A stretch of DNA of 64,000 nt, taken from contig NC_088883.1 of the NCBI RefSeq assembly GCF_032884065.1, positions 31,940,568-32,004,567 on the forward strand, given 5' to 3'. This stretch comes from Artemia franciscana. Lineage: Eukaryota > Arthropoda > Branchiopoda > Anostraca > Artemiidae. The position numbers were made by a program, and so were the translations under genes. Every line of letters starts with the position of its first letter. Positions within the stretch are counted from its first letter, which is position 1. Shown piece by piece: positions 44,760 to 55,364 of the stretch. The notes beneath the pieces are model-generated. The model was not told the DNA's origin, ran no database searches, and saw only the letters and a program-made list of their open reading frames with translations.

Positions 44760-44945
44760 CTTTTTGAGTTTCATTTATTTATCGATGTGGATTTACGGTA
44801 GTTTTACGCTTGGTAGATTATTTGATTCTATCTTTGCTCATTTATTGTTTAATGGAGTTCTTTATTATTCTTTGAAAAAGTTATTTTGTGGGAAAAAACT
44901 TTTTTTAATTAATCATAGAAATGATGGAAAAGGACATGAGCGTTT
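44760..44945 (+). repeat. Dispersed repeat family (copy 3, downstream part)
   Basis: tttgagtttcatttatttat and ggtagttttacgcttggtag parallel 893-960 in order and spacing. The 61-residue frame here is not conserved in that other copy. Confidence 0.35.
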
Positions 44946-45264
44946 GTGAATTCTGACTATTAGTGCTATTCTAAGGGCCAAAAGAGATTGAAAGGTAACT
45001 TATCATTTCTTAAGCACCCCTTGTGCCCTGGGTGCCCAAATATACCGATATTTTTTTCCAGATTAAAATTTTTATATATCAATTTTTACAGACAGACCAA
45101 AGAAATCATTTGTCACTAGATGCAACACCGTAAATGCAGAAAATGCTTAGAAAATGGTTTTTCTATGTGTTCTTACAAAATGGTTCTAAGAAAATGGTTT
45201 ACATAAAGCATAGGCTTCCTAAATAAAACACTCGTATATAATCTGTCAATGGCCAAAACATATA

Positions 45265-45322
45265 GATACATAAACAGACAGACACACAGAAAGACAGACA
45301 CACAGACAGACAGACACACGTT
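45265..45322 (+). repeat. CAGA/CACA microsatellite
   Basis: Interrupted (CAGA)n and (CACAGA)n. Confidence 0.85.
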
Positions 45323-45370
45323 ACATATGTTACATTTGGTTCAAACTAGAGTTATATATGAATTTAAAAC

Positions 45371-46664
45371 TTTCAAGATTGAAGGGTATAAAATAAGTCC
45401 CTTAGGCTCATGCCAAGTTCCTTCTCGCATGTTGATATGGAATTCATACAAGTAATCTCAGTTTGTATGAGCGTAGTTTCAGTTTGAGGCATTTAGGTTC
45501 AGAACATTTTCCCATCTCAAATTCCTTTATTATAAATGTGAAAATGAATGTTATGTATGAATATCAACACGAGATCAATATAGACCGTAGTTTAGAAAGT
45601 AATAACGAAATATATTATACTGAAAGTATATTTGAAATCACTACTAGAGAAATTACATGTGAGAAGAAAAAAAATAACTCATCCATATAAATTTACCAAC
45701 TATACTGATGTCAACGTAGGAATTACTCCTGAGGGGTTTATCATACTTTTTTTAAACTTTATTTATCCAAAATGATTACATGCTTACCTCTCGTAAACAA
45801 CACGCTGACAAAATTTAATTAAACCTTCTTCAATGTTTCATCACCAAAATGATCGTTATTTAGTTGCCAATCAGGGTCAATGCATCAGTGTCTAAGCAAC
45901 AAGAGCCGTGTATCCCACTTACTTTCCCCAGAAGGTCATCATATGGTCCATAATATGGACATTAAAAGTAGGGAAGAAACTCAGTTGACTATAAACACTT
46001 AATTCTAGTGTTTCACCTTTCAAGATTGAAGGGTATAAAATAAGTCCCTTAGGCTCATGCCAAGTTCCTTCTCGCATGTTGATATGGAATTCATACAAGT
46101 AATCTCAGTTTGTATGAGCGTAGTTTCAGTTTGAGGCATTTAGGTTCAGAACATTTTCCCATCTCAAATTCCTTTATTATAAATGTGAAAATGAATGTTA
46201 TGTATGAATATCAACACGAGATCAATATAGACCGTAGTTTAGAAAGTTTAGAAAGTAATAACGAAATATATTATACTGAAAGTATTTTTGAAATCACTAC
46301 TAGAGAAATTACATGTGAGAAGAAAAAAAAAATAACTCATCCATATAAATTTACCAACTATACTGATGTCAACGTAGGAATTACTCCTGAGGGTTTATCA
46401 TACTTTTTTTTTAACTTTATTTATCCAAAATGATTACACGCTTACCTCTCGTAAACAACACGGTGACAAAAATTAATTAAACCTTCTTCAATGTTTCATC
46501 ACCAAAATGATCGTTATTTAGTTGCCAATCAGGGTCAATGCATCAGTGTCTAAGCAACAAGAGCCGTGTATCCCACTTACTTTCCCCAGAAGGTCATCAT
46601 ATGGTCCATAATATGGACATTAAAAGTAGGGAAAAAACTCAGTTGACTATAAACACTTAATTCT
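45371..46664 (+). repeat. Recent tandem duplication, 647-bp period
   Basis: 45371-46017 and 46018-46664 are nearly identical over their whole length. Differences seen: a 9-bp insertion (tttagaaag repeated) at about 46245, A-run and T-run length changes and a few substitutions. Each copy contains a frame of 75-107 residues starting MYERSFSLRHLGSEHF, which I do not recognise. The frame tails differ because of the A-run length. Confidence 0.9.
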
Positions 46665-46908
46665 AGTGCCTTAGGGCTAAAAAAGAGTGATTGACAACCT
46701 GTCGCCACTCCAGTGGCTCATTTACCCCCCAAATGCACACGCACCCTGATATAGAGTAATATGACAATTTATAATAGTAATTGTTGACAACTAAGGTTAA
46801 AAAATAATTATTTAGGGGTGACCCCATGAGCGTAGGTTTTGACCATATGTTTCAAGTCAAAGTCAGGAAAGATTTTGAAACTCGCAAGTTTCAAGGGCTA
46901 AAATTAAA

Positions 46909-46936
46909 TCCCCTGGGCTTATATAAAGCCCAGGGG
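46909..46936. other. Perfect GC-rich hairpin
   Basis: cccctgggctt and aagcccagggg flank atata, an 11-bp perfect stem. The preceding gcaagtttcaagggctaaaa resembles the start of the 647-bp unit, so it may be a diverged relative of that unit's edge. Confidence 0.6.
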
Positions 46937-46939
46937 ACT

Positions 46940-47595
46940 TATTCCCAACATTTTTCTTAAAGATGGAAGCACCAAAACTTTTCGACATTTGAGTCATGTA
47001 AGTATTTTTATGTGCCTGGGTGAACGACCAGATAGAAGCATAAAGGGTCTGTACTGTTACCCTTTCCATTTCCTTTCATAGAGAGCTGACAATGTATATG
47101 CTTCAACAGTAAAAAAATAGGCTTTTGTATATTTGAGCAGGAAATGACCAAAAGTTCCAGAAAATTCAGGATTCTGAGGCACTCAAGCCCCTCATATACA
47201 GCCCTGGACTCCACCACCCATTCCATGACATCCTTCAAAGAGTACGGATAAAAAAGTGTATACACATTTCTGGTCTCTAAATCTGTTCCTGATAGTTTCA
47301 TTCATTTAGCAAAAATGTTTTAATGTCAAGGAAATTCAGTGTCATCTAGAAAACAAAGGAATGGGGTCGTTGCGTGAGGAAAATTTTTTATAGCTAACAC
47401 ATTTACAATTCTTTCATGCTTCATTATTTATTAGACTAGAAAAACAAAAATACCAAAATTTTCATGCGTAAAAACTAAAAATTTTACGAACTTCAGAAAA
47501 AAATGATTTTTCTTTGTTTACTGTCCCTATACAGACAACAAAAACTGTAATTTCATGTCTTAACAGTAACAGCTATGTAGTTAAAAAGTAAGCAA
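46940..47595. other. No recognisable feature
   Basis: AT-rich intronic DNA. The minus-strand frames are short and unrecognised. Confidence 0.35.
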
Positions 47596-47599
47596 GTAT

Positions 47600-47910
47600 T
47601 ACAGCACTATACCCTCAAACTCCAAACCGACGATGCTGATCTCCGTTCCTTAGCCCTTCAGCCAGAAAGTGCAATGGATGGGCTAGGGGTCAGTCAGCTT
47701 GTGTTTTCGTACATCCTTTCTGCTTATCTTCCCCAGATATCTCCAGGTACCCAAATGAAGCTTGGTTGATTCCGGCTGATCTTAAAGGGTTACTCCATTG
47801 ACCCCCTTCCAAAACGAAATTACCACCCACGCCCGGGACTGTACCCATGCTCCTCGAACAAAAATTTCCGGCCCAGTGTGCCAGCCACCCAGGCGTTCCC
47901 ACGCCAGCCT
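47600..47910 (-). mobile_element. tRNA-derived SINE
   Basis: Minus strand: an A-box-like TGGCACACTGGG (47883-47872) and, 26 bp further, a B-box-like GGTACAGTCCC (47845-47835). These are the internal RNA polymerase III promoter elements in tRNA order. They are followed by cgggcgtggg and a body with ctggctgaagggct, ggaacggagatcagcatcg, ggtttggag and tagtgctg. The body is shared with 27780-27935. The head no longer folds as a good cloverleaf, so it is not a tRNA gene. No poly(A) tail is obvious. Confidence 0.65.
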
Positions 47911-48289
47911 CCTTTGGCAAATAGTACACAACTTTCTTTACCCTTTATTGGTAAACAATTTGTTCGTCCCACCTTCAGTCGCCTTTAGTAAAAGCAAGAA
48001 TGCTCTGTGTCTTAGCTAACTTTGTTGGGGTAACAATATACCCCAACAAAAAAAGGAGTTTGAGGTAAAGTTATAGCATATCAATTCACAGTGTGTCAAG
48101 CACTAAGCCATAGTGTGTCAATTTCGAAGAAGAGAAATAAAGTTAAAAGAACTTTAGCAGTGTTTGAAAGTGTTATTGAATCTTTAAATGAACTAAAATA
48201 GTCATGTAATGAATGTAATAAAACTGGAATAAAGTAGGCTTACTATGACTGAATAAATGAAAGCTAAAGCGAACGAAATATAAATTTAT

Positions 48290-48490
48290 AATATATAAAA
48301 TTATAATGACAGCTAATAAAAATAAATGGAATAAATGAATGAAATCAAAATAAAATGAATGAATGAATGATAATGAATGAAATAAATAAATGAAAATAAA
48401 TGAATAAAAATAAATGATAGTTAAAGCGAACGAAATTTAAATTTATAATATATAAAATTGTAAATATAAAATTATAATATATTAAATTTA
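48290..48490 (+). repeat. AATG/AAAT simple repeats with local duplication
   Basis: (aatg)n and (aaat)n at 48330-48415, flanked by the duplicated block taaagcgaacgaaat(a/t)taaa tttataatatataaaatt at 48266 and 48423. Confidence 0.75.
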
Positions 48491-48898
48491 TAATAATTTC
48501 GTCCTTGAAACAAAACAAAAATTACCAAAATCAAAAATTTAGGCTACTGCCCCAGTCAGACCTTCCAAAAACTATCTTGTCACTAATACTTAAACGTAAA
48601 ACTAAAAAGTTTTCATAAAATTTTTTGAAAGTTTTCGTTATCTACCTCTTTTCAATGCATTTGAATAAAATAGAATTAGAACAAAAAATTATTGACAAAA
48701 TAAATCACTTAATTAAACAGTAAAATTAAATTGATTGTCCTGAATATATTTACCTTTAAATAATGTTTCTTTTTCTCTCTCCAGGAAACCTACCTAGTAT
48801 TTATTGTTTTAAAGATACTCTGGTCAAATGAAGTTCAAAATGTTTATCAATTTCCAATAAAAAGGAATCACACTTCTAAAATAATAATGAGAAAGTTC
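48491..48898. other. First part of the host-gene intron
   Basis: AT-rich DNA downstream of the proposed donor. No gene feature seen. Confidence 0.35.
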
Positions 48899-48904
48899 AC
48901 CTAC

Positions 48905-48928
48905 CAATTTCATGTTTTGTTTATCCAT
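48905..48928 (-). CDS. Secreted Tyr/Gly-rich repeat protein, exon 1 (proposed)
   Basis: Minus strand ATG at 48928 (second in-frame ATG at 48913) encodes MDKQNMKL and ends at donor TTG|gtaggt (48904-48899). Joining to exon 2 in phase 0 yields MKL-IILVALGTVTVFA, a textbook signal peptide start. A tiny first exon carrying the first few signal-peptide residues, followed by a phase-0 intron, is common in arthropod secreted structural proteins. The intron would be 10,868 nt (48904-38037), filled with repeats. The pairing is inference from frame, splice sites and promoter. A closer alternative first exon cannot be excluded. Confidence 0.6.
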
Positions 48929-48990
48929 ATTGGCTAGAAGTAAATGAATTGAACGACCTTGGCTAAGTAATGTTGAAGTCTCTTAAAATC

Positions 48991-49000
48991 TTTATTTATA
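48991..49000 (-). promoter_or_regulatory. TATA box of the secreted-protein gene
   Basis: Minus strand TATAAATAAA at 49000-48991. A start of transcription about 30 bp downstream would fall at about 48971 in gacttcaacattac, leaving a 5' UTR of about 43 nt before the ATG at 48928. Spacing fits a TATA-dependent RNA polymerase II promoter. Confidence 0.55.
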
Positions 49001-49009
49001 GCTTAAACT

Positions 49010-49560
49010 CCTAATATTTTATAAGCTTGCGGAGCAATTGAACAAGTTTTTAGTCTGTACGAAATAAGGATCATAGGGAATTAACCGAAATTGCGAAATA
49101 GCTTCTAGTAGGCTAAAGTCTCACTGCAATGCTCTTATTATGGACGTACCACAGAGAGGGTTTTGCTAATATTGACCAAGACTATTTTTCTTACTAATAA
49201 ATTATTAAAAGTAAGCGTTAAACTAAGTTCTGGCAGAAGACGATAAGCCCCACCCCCTTGGAATTCAGCTGCCCCTCCCTCATCAGAAATGTCCCTTTGA
49301 CACAACTATACAAAGCACGAGTAGAACTAGCCGTGGGGTAAAATCCTGATGGAAGAAGAGGAAACAGGCAGCCCATAGAGAGAAGGGGGAGGGGAGTCAG
49401 ACGGTTGCAGGATATAAGAATGGATTTAAAGCTGTGTTGGAAAAAATAGGAGGAACCATTTACAAAAAAAAGAGCAGTTATCGTATAGGAAACAAGGAGG
49501 GAAATGGTTTTTTGATGTATATCTGGGAGAATTAGACACAGGCTAAAAAAAAGGGAGGAC
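49010..49560. other. Upstream region of the secreted-protein gene
   Basis: No further promoter motif is convincing. Purine-rich text (gaagaggaaacagg, gagggga) from 49340. Confidence 0.3.
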
Positions 49561-51180
49561 TTGTGGCCTAAAAGGGAATTTTTGGGACTTCTGAAAAGAA
49601 AAGGCTCCCTCTACAAAAAGTCATGGACGGAGAAAATTATTCAGATAGTGTATATGTGACTTTTGCTTCATATTAGCTGCACAAGATTTAAAATCCTTGT
49701 CTCAACGGAGTAGCAGGGGAGGGGATCTTCATTAGTAAGCTTAGGTACGTAAGAAAGGGGGTAAAGAAAGGGCGTAAAGAAAGAGAACAAATCACGCGAA
49801 ACTAGAACCAAGCTCTTCTATTATTTTTTTTATATGTTGGTGTGTTTGTATAATATTAGGGGGTTTAAGTCCTTTTTTCCAAGAGTTATACCAATTTTTC
49901 CTGTTCGAAGATTTATGATAATCAATTTTGGAACTAATAAATTATTCATATCTAAGATCAACATAAATAATACATTTTTTTTGTTACATTAGTTGTAATT
50001 GAACCTCATTTTCTGGAGTTTCAATTTCTATTGACAAGGGTGACTCTTTACTTACAGTTTTTTTTACAATAAGCTGGTTGATCTCAGGTACTATTAAATA
50101 TCACAGACGCTATTAATCCATCTTTCAACCCCTTTTTTTAATTCATGTTTAATATTCATATAAAAAAAAGGTATGAAAATGGTAATGATCCCTGAAAAAA
50201 GGACCTGTAACTTGTGGCCTTAAGGGAAAGTTTTGAGACTTCTGAAAAGACCCCTTCCCCCATCCAAGGATGCCTTTGGAATTCACAAAAAGTATTGGAC
50301 GGAGAAAATTATTCAGCTAGCATAGATATGACTTTCACTTCAAATTACCGGTACGAGGTTCAAAATCCCTGCGTCAAAGAATAAGCAGAGAGGGGATGCT
50401 CATTAGTAGTCACAGGTGCAAGAAACCAAGCTCTTCTAATATTATTTTTTATATGATGGTATGGTTACATTATATTAGGGGTGTTTGATTCCCTTTTCAA
50501 AAGCTATACCAGTTTTTTCTGTTCTAATATTAATCGTAAACAACTTTAGAACTAACCAAATTTTGAATATTTACAATCAAAGTAAATAATAAAGTTTGTT
50601 GTTAAATGAATTTTAATCAAACATTACTGATTAAGAATTGTACGTCACTGCACATGAAATTACTTAGCCTTGAATGAATCCAGATATGTAAATGAAGCTA
50701 AAAAAAAAACTCAAACATTATGTACGGAGTCAGGGCAATACAAGTATTACCATATTGAGTCCTTTGCCCGCAACATACTTTAAACTGATACAATAGTAAT
50801 GATACTTTATAAGGAACAATAAGTCTGTAAAAATATCCTTTATCGTGATAGCTACCAAAACTGTCCGTTTTGCCGACTTGGGGCTCTCATTTTGCCTCTC
50901 TGGGGCTCTCATTACAATTTTTGCTCTTATCAAGGGAGCCTTGAGCATCCAAATTAGCCTTGAATGACTAAAAATAGATGTAAATTCTTCTTCTTCTAGC
51001 TAGAGCTGCGTTGACAAATGTAGAGTTTTACCTCTTTTATCGTTCTAATCTATCTGTTCTAATATTAATCGTAAACAACTTTGGAGCTAACAAATTTTGA
51101 ATATTTACAATCAAAGTAAATAATAAAGTTTGTTGTTAAATGAATTTTAACCAAACATTGCTTTCAACAGTTTCAGTTTT
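49560..51180 (+). repeat. Repeated blocks of an undetermined interspersed family
   Basis: Block 1 (ttgggacttctgaaaag, ggacggagaaaattattcag, gacttt-cttca-att) occurs at 49578-49740, 50216-50410 and again at 57815-58015. Block 2 (tctgttctaatattaatcgt, caatcaaagtaaataataaag) occurs at 50517-50630 and 51056-51170, with a diverged form at 49898-49980. The order block 1 then block 2 is kept, so a unit of about 640 bp is at least doubled here. Confidence 0.6.
50625..50735 (+). repeat. About 100-bp repeat, first copy
   Basis: ttactgattaagaattgtac, gtcactgcacatgaaatt, cttgaatgaatccagatatg and aactcaaacatt recur at 51728-51840 with few changes. Confidence 0.8.
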
Positions 51181-51727
51181 TTATACAAGGGCCGCTCTTT
51201 ACTTACAATTTTTTTATCAAACTGTTTGATTCCTGACTTTTTGAATATTGCAAAGGCTACTTCACCTTCCCCCTTCTTCACCTCTTTTTCAAAGTTAATT
51301 TTAAATTTAATTTTAAAATTAATTTAAAAATTAGTTTAATTTTGAGATAAAGATGGCTTGAAAGTGGTAATCATCCCTGAAAAAATCACCCCTCTAAATA
51401 TTTACTTAGTCATATATATTGAGCCTCCTCCCTCCAATAGCGAAGCTACTGGTAGGGCTCAAGGGATTTCCTCCCCATCCACCCATACGCCGGTAAGCCT
51501 AAGATTCTAATTTTGTATTACACGGAAAAAGGCTGTATGTAATAAGAAGGGTGCTTTCCCCTAAAATACCAATATTGCATATTAGTCTAAAAGCATGCGT
51601 AAAAATCAAGGGGGATTATAGATCAATTTTTTATCCTCCTCTCTCGTTCTAAAGCTTTTTATGTTTTTGTTGGAAAGCTAATGGAGACTTGAGAAATTTG
51701 GATCCACCTTCCACCTTCCTTCCTCGG

Positions 51728-51845
51728 TAATTACTGATTAAGAATTGTACGTCACTGCACATGAAATTTCCAAGCCTTGAATGAACCCAGATATGTAATA
51801 AAGCTATGAAAAAAACAAAAAAAAAAAACTCAAACATTTTGCATG
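51728..51845 (+). repeat. About 100-bp repeat, second copy
   Basis: Second copy of the block at 50625. The surrounding 51180-51728 and 51846-52050 show nothing else recognisable beyond A/T-rich and taaatttaatttt-type simple sequence near 51300. Confidence 0.8.
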
Positions 51846-52050
51846 GACTACATACATCTTTAGTGACGAATGCATCACTGCGTGGTAAGACTGCCTCTAA
51901 GACTCTCAACCTCAATACGTGATTTTTTGTCATAGTTTGTAGTTTTTTCTTTATTTTTAGTCCATGGTGTTTTTGTACCCATTAGTTGCTTTGCTCCAAA
52001 AAAATTTAGATAATGTCACCTTGCTGTGGAACAATATTTCTATATTAAAA

Positions 52051-52381
52051 AATGAATAAGAACCGCTGATTCCAGCCCAAATGAGCCTTTTTTCATTCCT
52101 CTAGGTCCACTGTTCGATACGATTACCCTAAAAAATGAATAAGAACCGCTGATTCCAGCCCAAATGAGCCTTTTCTCATTCCTCTAGGTCCACTGTTCGA
52201 TACGATTACCCTAAAAAATGAATAAGAACCACGGATTCCAGCCCAAATGAGCCTTTTTTTCATTCCTCTAGGTCCACTATTCGATACGATTACCCTAAAA
52301 AATGAATAAGAACCGCTGATTCCAGCACAAATGAGCCTTTTTTCATTCCTCTAGGTCCACTGTTCGATACGATTACCCTAA
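52051..52381 (+). repeat. 83-bp tandem repeat, four copies
   Basis: aatgaataagaaccgctgat starts at 52051, 52134, 52217 (as accacggat) and 52301, so periods are 83, 83 and 84. Copies are almost identical. The unit text (aaatgagcct...cattcctctagg, cgatacgattaccct) is a diverged version of block B in the hairpin element (gaatgagccctct...cattctaggac, cgatacgatcacccct). Confidence 0.95.
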
Positions 52382-52552
52382 AAAAAAAAATCAAATAAAC
52401 ACGCATCTGTGATCTTTTTTCTTTGGCAAAATGCAAAATCATGCGCTTTCATAGATTAGAACTTGAAACCTCGGTAATTCGATTCTTTGATATACTAAAT
52501 TCGAGTGTGTAGTTTCCATCGAGATCATCGGTGGCCTACGTTCACCCTCCTA
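52382..52552 (+). mobile_element. Diverged fragment of the hairpin element (block B)
   Basis: aaataaacacgcatctgtga, then ttggcaaaatgcaaaatc, a tagattagaacttgaaacc and gatatactaaattcgagtgt follow the order of block B in copies A-G but with many substitutions. It belongs to an older subfamily and continues directly from the 83-bp array. Confidence 0.6.
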
Positions 52553-52554
52553 GC

Positions 52555-53645
52555 GTTTATTCCCCGCCGAAAAATACCCTCCGGAATACCCCAATATAAG
52601 GTAGGTGAAATCCACAGGTTAAAAGAGGGGTGGTAATATCTCTTGTGGATAGAGTACTTGATATGTGTTCAGAAACGTATATCAAAAAAGAATTAAATTT
52701 TATTACAGACATACTTTTCGGCAGCGGGTAACCAATTTCTCTCATAAATACTGTTATTGTTCAACGATTAAAGAAACATTCTTCTAAAGCCTTAAATCCC
52801 ACACCAGAAAACGATTCGAATAATCGCATAAGCACGATTTACCAACCTCATATTCCAAAAATTACTTCAAAACTGAAAAAAGTTTGTTTAAAAAACAATT
52901 TACGTGTTGTATTCACAAGTAATTTAATTATAATGATCTTCTCAATTCTTGTGAGTTTAAAACCCCAGTTACTCGTCTAAGAGGGGTGTATCAAATACCA
53001 TTTAATTGTGGAAATTATTACATTGGTTGAACCCACCAAACTTTAGGAACTAGATTACAGCAACACAAAGAAAGTATTGAAAAAGCATTAAAATCTAGAG
53101 GCAATCGAAATCAAGCAAAACTTAAATAATAATACATCGCTAATTAGAGACTTGGGTGAATAAACACTCAACCTTATGTACACCAAATTAATTACAGAAA
53201 ATAGCCTAATTCAAAATAAAACAAAAATAGGAACGAATAAAAATAAGCTCAATCCCAAAAGAACTAAAAGATTAGCTGCAGAGAAGGCAAATATCGCAAT
53301 AAAAAATTATTCCAATTTTTAATAAATACAGTTAGTTCAATGAATGAACCTTTTTAACTTGTAAAATGTTAGCTTTTATCACACAGTCTTGGCTGAACTT
53401 TTTGTTAAGAAGTAATGATCCCAAGGCTATCTTATAAAAAAAAAGAATGGATTTTTAACCAAAAACTTTTATTGTAAGTGTTTTATTGTTTATTATTTTC
53501 TTTGCTGAAGACGGCCCTTAGATATAGGGCCGAAATATTCAAATAGGTTTTGTTGGTTCACTGTCTTGGGAAAAAAGTCCTCGTTATTCTCTCTTCTGTA
53601 GTTGTATTATGGAAAGGCAGTGTGATCTTCGTCATTATTTACGTC
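52555..53645 (+). mobile_element. Penelope-like element, 5'-truncated, with GIY-YIG and terminal repeat
   Basis: The first part encodes the end of the RT region: GVVISLVDRVLDMCSETYIK, ELNFITDILFGSGYP (compare the PLE at 26600-26700). Next comes a linker and GVYQIPFNCGNYYIG at about 52985-53030 with THQTLGTRLQQHKESI: the GIY-YIG nuclease (here GVY and YYIG), with a stop after Gly. The PLE-type terminal repeat follows from about 53390 with the hammerhead-like motif, ending at about 53645 in ggcagtgtgatcttcgtc. Multiple stops. PLEs use the GIY-YIG domain to cut target DNA. Confidence 0.8.
53505..53540 (+). ncRNA. Hammerhead-ribozyme-like motif in PLE terminal repeat
   Basis: CTGAAGA at 53505-53511, one extra C, stem ggccct (53513-53518) / agggcc (53526-53531) with loop tagatat, then GAAA at 53532-53535 and TATTC. 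tttg before and caaa after can form stem I. Conserved with the copy at 11003-11033 including loop bases. Cleavage would be expected after TATT. Confidence 0.5.
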
Positions 53646-54384
53646 TCCCAAATTTGCAAATATATAGCTCAAATTTGTTTCTAAAATAGCAAAGAAACTA
53701 CCAAAGACACAGATTTGTTCTTGAGTTTTGCATATCGTAAACTTGAGTGAGTGGCGTATATTATTTCCTCAACATCTCGCTCTATAGGCTAAAGTTTTGT
53801 TTCGAATTTTAAAACAAAGTTTATTATTCTAATTAAAGAGCCATTGTGTTACATGAATCGTTCTTAAGGAATTAGGAGAAAAAACTCCTTCCCCCTACGC
53901 AAAATAAAAAGAAGCAAAACTCAAATAAAATTCTAAAATTTCGAAAGCCATATTTTCTGCGGGGAGGGGTTATTTCCCTAGGGGGGGCTATTATACACAG
54001 GGAATGTTTATCAGGTAGTTTGTTTTCCAGAGGAGTATTTTCTGAGGGGGGGGGGATAAATACCTTGAACCGAGATCACCCATCCTTTTCGGGGGTTTTC
54101 TCTCTTATTTTTTCAAAAATGAAGCAAATTCTCTCCGATTTGTTCTTTTGTTCGGCAACTTTAAACATAGGGAATTTTCGACATCTAGATTTACCATCAA
54201 AATCTGAATTAGGCAAATATTGATTTTCATGACCTTGAATGCATGGATGATGCTTCAAAATATTATTCCAATGTATTATTTTGGCCTCCTCTGGATCCCT
54301 TTGAAAAAGTTTCATTTATATATCTCGATTATTTTCCAAAATAGAAAATCCCCCAATCCTTTAGATCTTTGCCAAGCATGTCAA
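53646..54384. other. No gene; diverged hairpin-element fragment at 53740-53900
   Basis: tatttcctcaacatctcgctc, ggctaaagtttt and cgttcttaaggaatt echo blocks of the hairpin element in diverged form. A G-run lies at 54045-54055. Frames here are unrecognised. Confidence 0.35.
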
Positions 54385-54945
54385 TCCCCCTCCTCCTCTT
54401 AATGAGCATACATAATCTCTCAAAGAAATTTTAACTTCGCCTCAGGAAAAAATAAACATAGGAAAAAAGGGTGGGAAAAATAAACATAGACTTATCAACA
54501 AATTAAGTGCTAAAGCTAACATAACGCACGAGTACCGTAACACATGCGCTATCGGTTCTTCCCTGAAATCCAGTTTAACTTGCTAAAAATTCTTCGAAAT
54601 TCTTGGTAGTTATTTTTCGTATCATAGCAAGATCGTTGATCTACCTTTTGAAATCCTGTTTATCAAGAGTGCCAGTATCGAAAAATCTAACATTTATTAA
54701 CTTTATAAAAGGGGAGCATTCTTAAAATATACTTTGCTTACAGTAAAGCCTATATAACGTTCTAGTCTTTACAATACACAGGGGGAATTTGCCTTACTCC
54801 TATTTGCCGAAGCTTATTTTTTAATTCAACTTATGATTTGGTTTTTACTTCTTAACATAGTGTCTGTTGGTTAGTTCATTATCGCTCTCAGCCTGTCCCG
54901 AAATTTTTAGCATACTACCCTAAGCCTTTCCTGACATGCTTTTTC
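54385..54945 (+). repeat. About 550-bp dispersed repeat, copy 1
   Basis: Shares with 55365-55890 and 63535-64000 the ordered blocks: taatgagca, gagtaccgtaacac, gctatcggttcttccctg, aacttgctaaaaattcttcg, gcaagatcgttgatctac, tttatcaagagtgcc, tataacgttctag, cttaacatagtgtctg. No coding frame is conserved among the copies, and no terminal features allow a class call. Confidence 0.8.
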
Positions 54946-55364
54946 TTTTTCCACCTTTTTTCTTCTGTTTTATATTGTTCTCTGATATTTCTAAAACTCC
55001 ATTGAAAGGGGTTTGATTTCTAAGTAACTGCTTCTAGCGCACCTAAGTACCGCAATATAAAGAACCTCTGAGGCACAAATGGTGTATAATGAAACAATTT
55101 ACAAAAGAAAGAAAAAAAATGTGGTTTGAATTAAGTGTAACGCAGTCAAAATTTAAAACTTATTTTAAATACTCGAATAGTTTAACCTGAGTTCCAGTTT
55201 TTCGAGTAATATTTTTTTTCCTGAGATACTGCTTATTTGCTCTTTCGAAAACCTGCACGTACCTATTGTGTTTTTACTTTGTGTGACATCCCCCCAACAC
55301 TCGATGAAACGGTATTAGTAGTATTTTCGACGTAATAACATAAATTAGATATTTTTTTCTATGA

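Noticed and set aside
45463-46433. Pair of host paralogues in the 647-bp duplication
   Set aside because: The frames end in homopolymer-dependent tails, have no recognised motif and no splice or promoter context. Reported as a duplication only.
47835-47883. tRNA gene
   Set aside because: A and B boxes are present, but no acceptable cloverleaf or anticodon arm is visible and a SINE body follows.
52051-52381. Regularly spaced near-identical repeats as a CRISPR array
   Set aside because: Units are contiguous 83-bp tandem repeats without variable spacers, the DNA is eukaryotic, and the unit derives from a neighbouring element.
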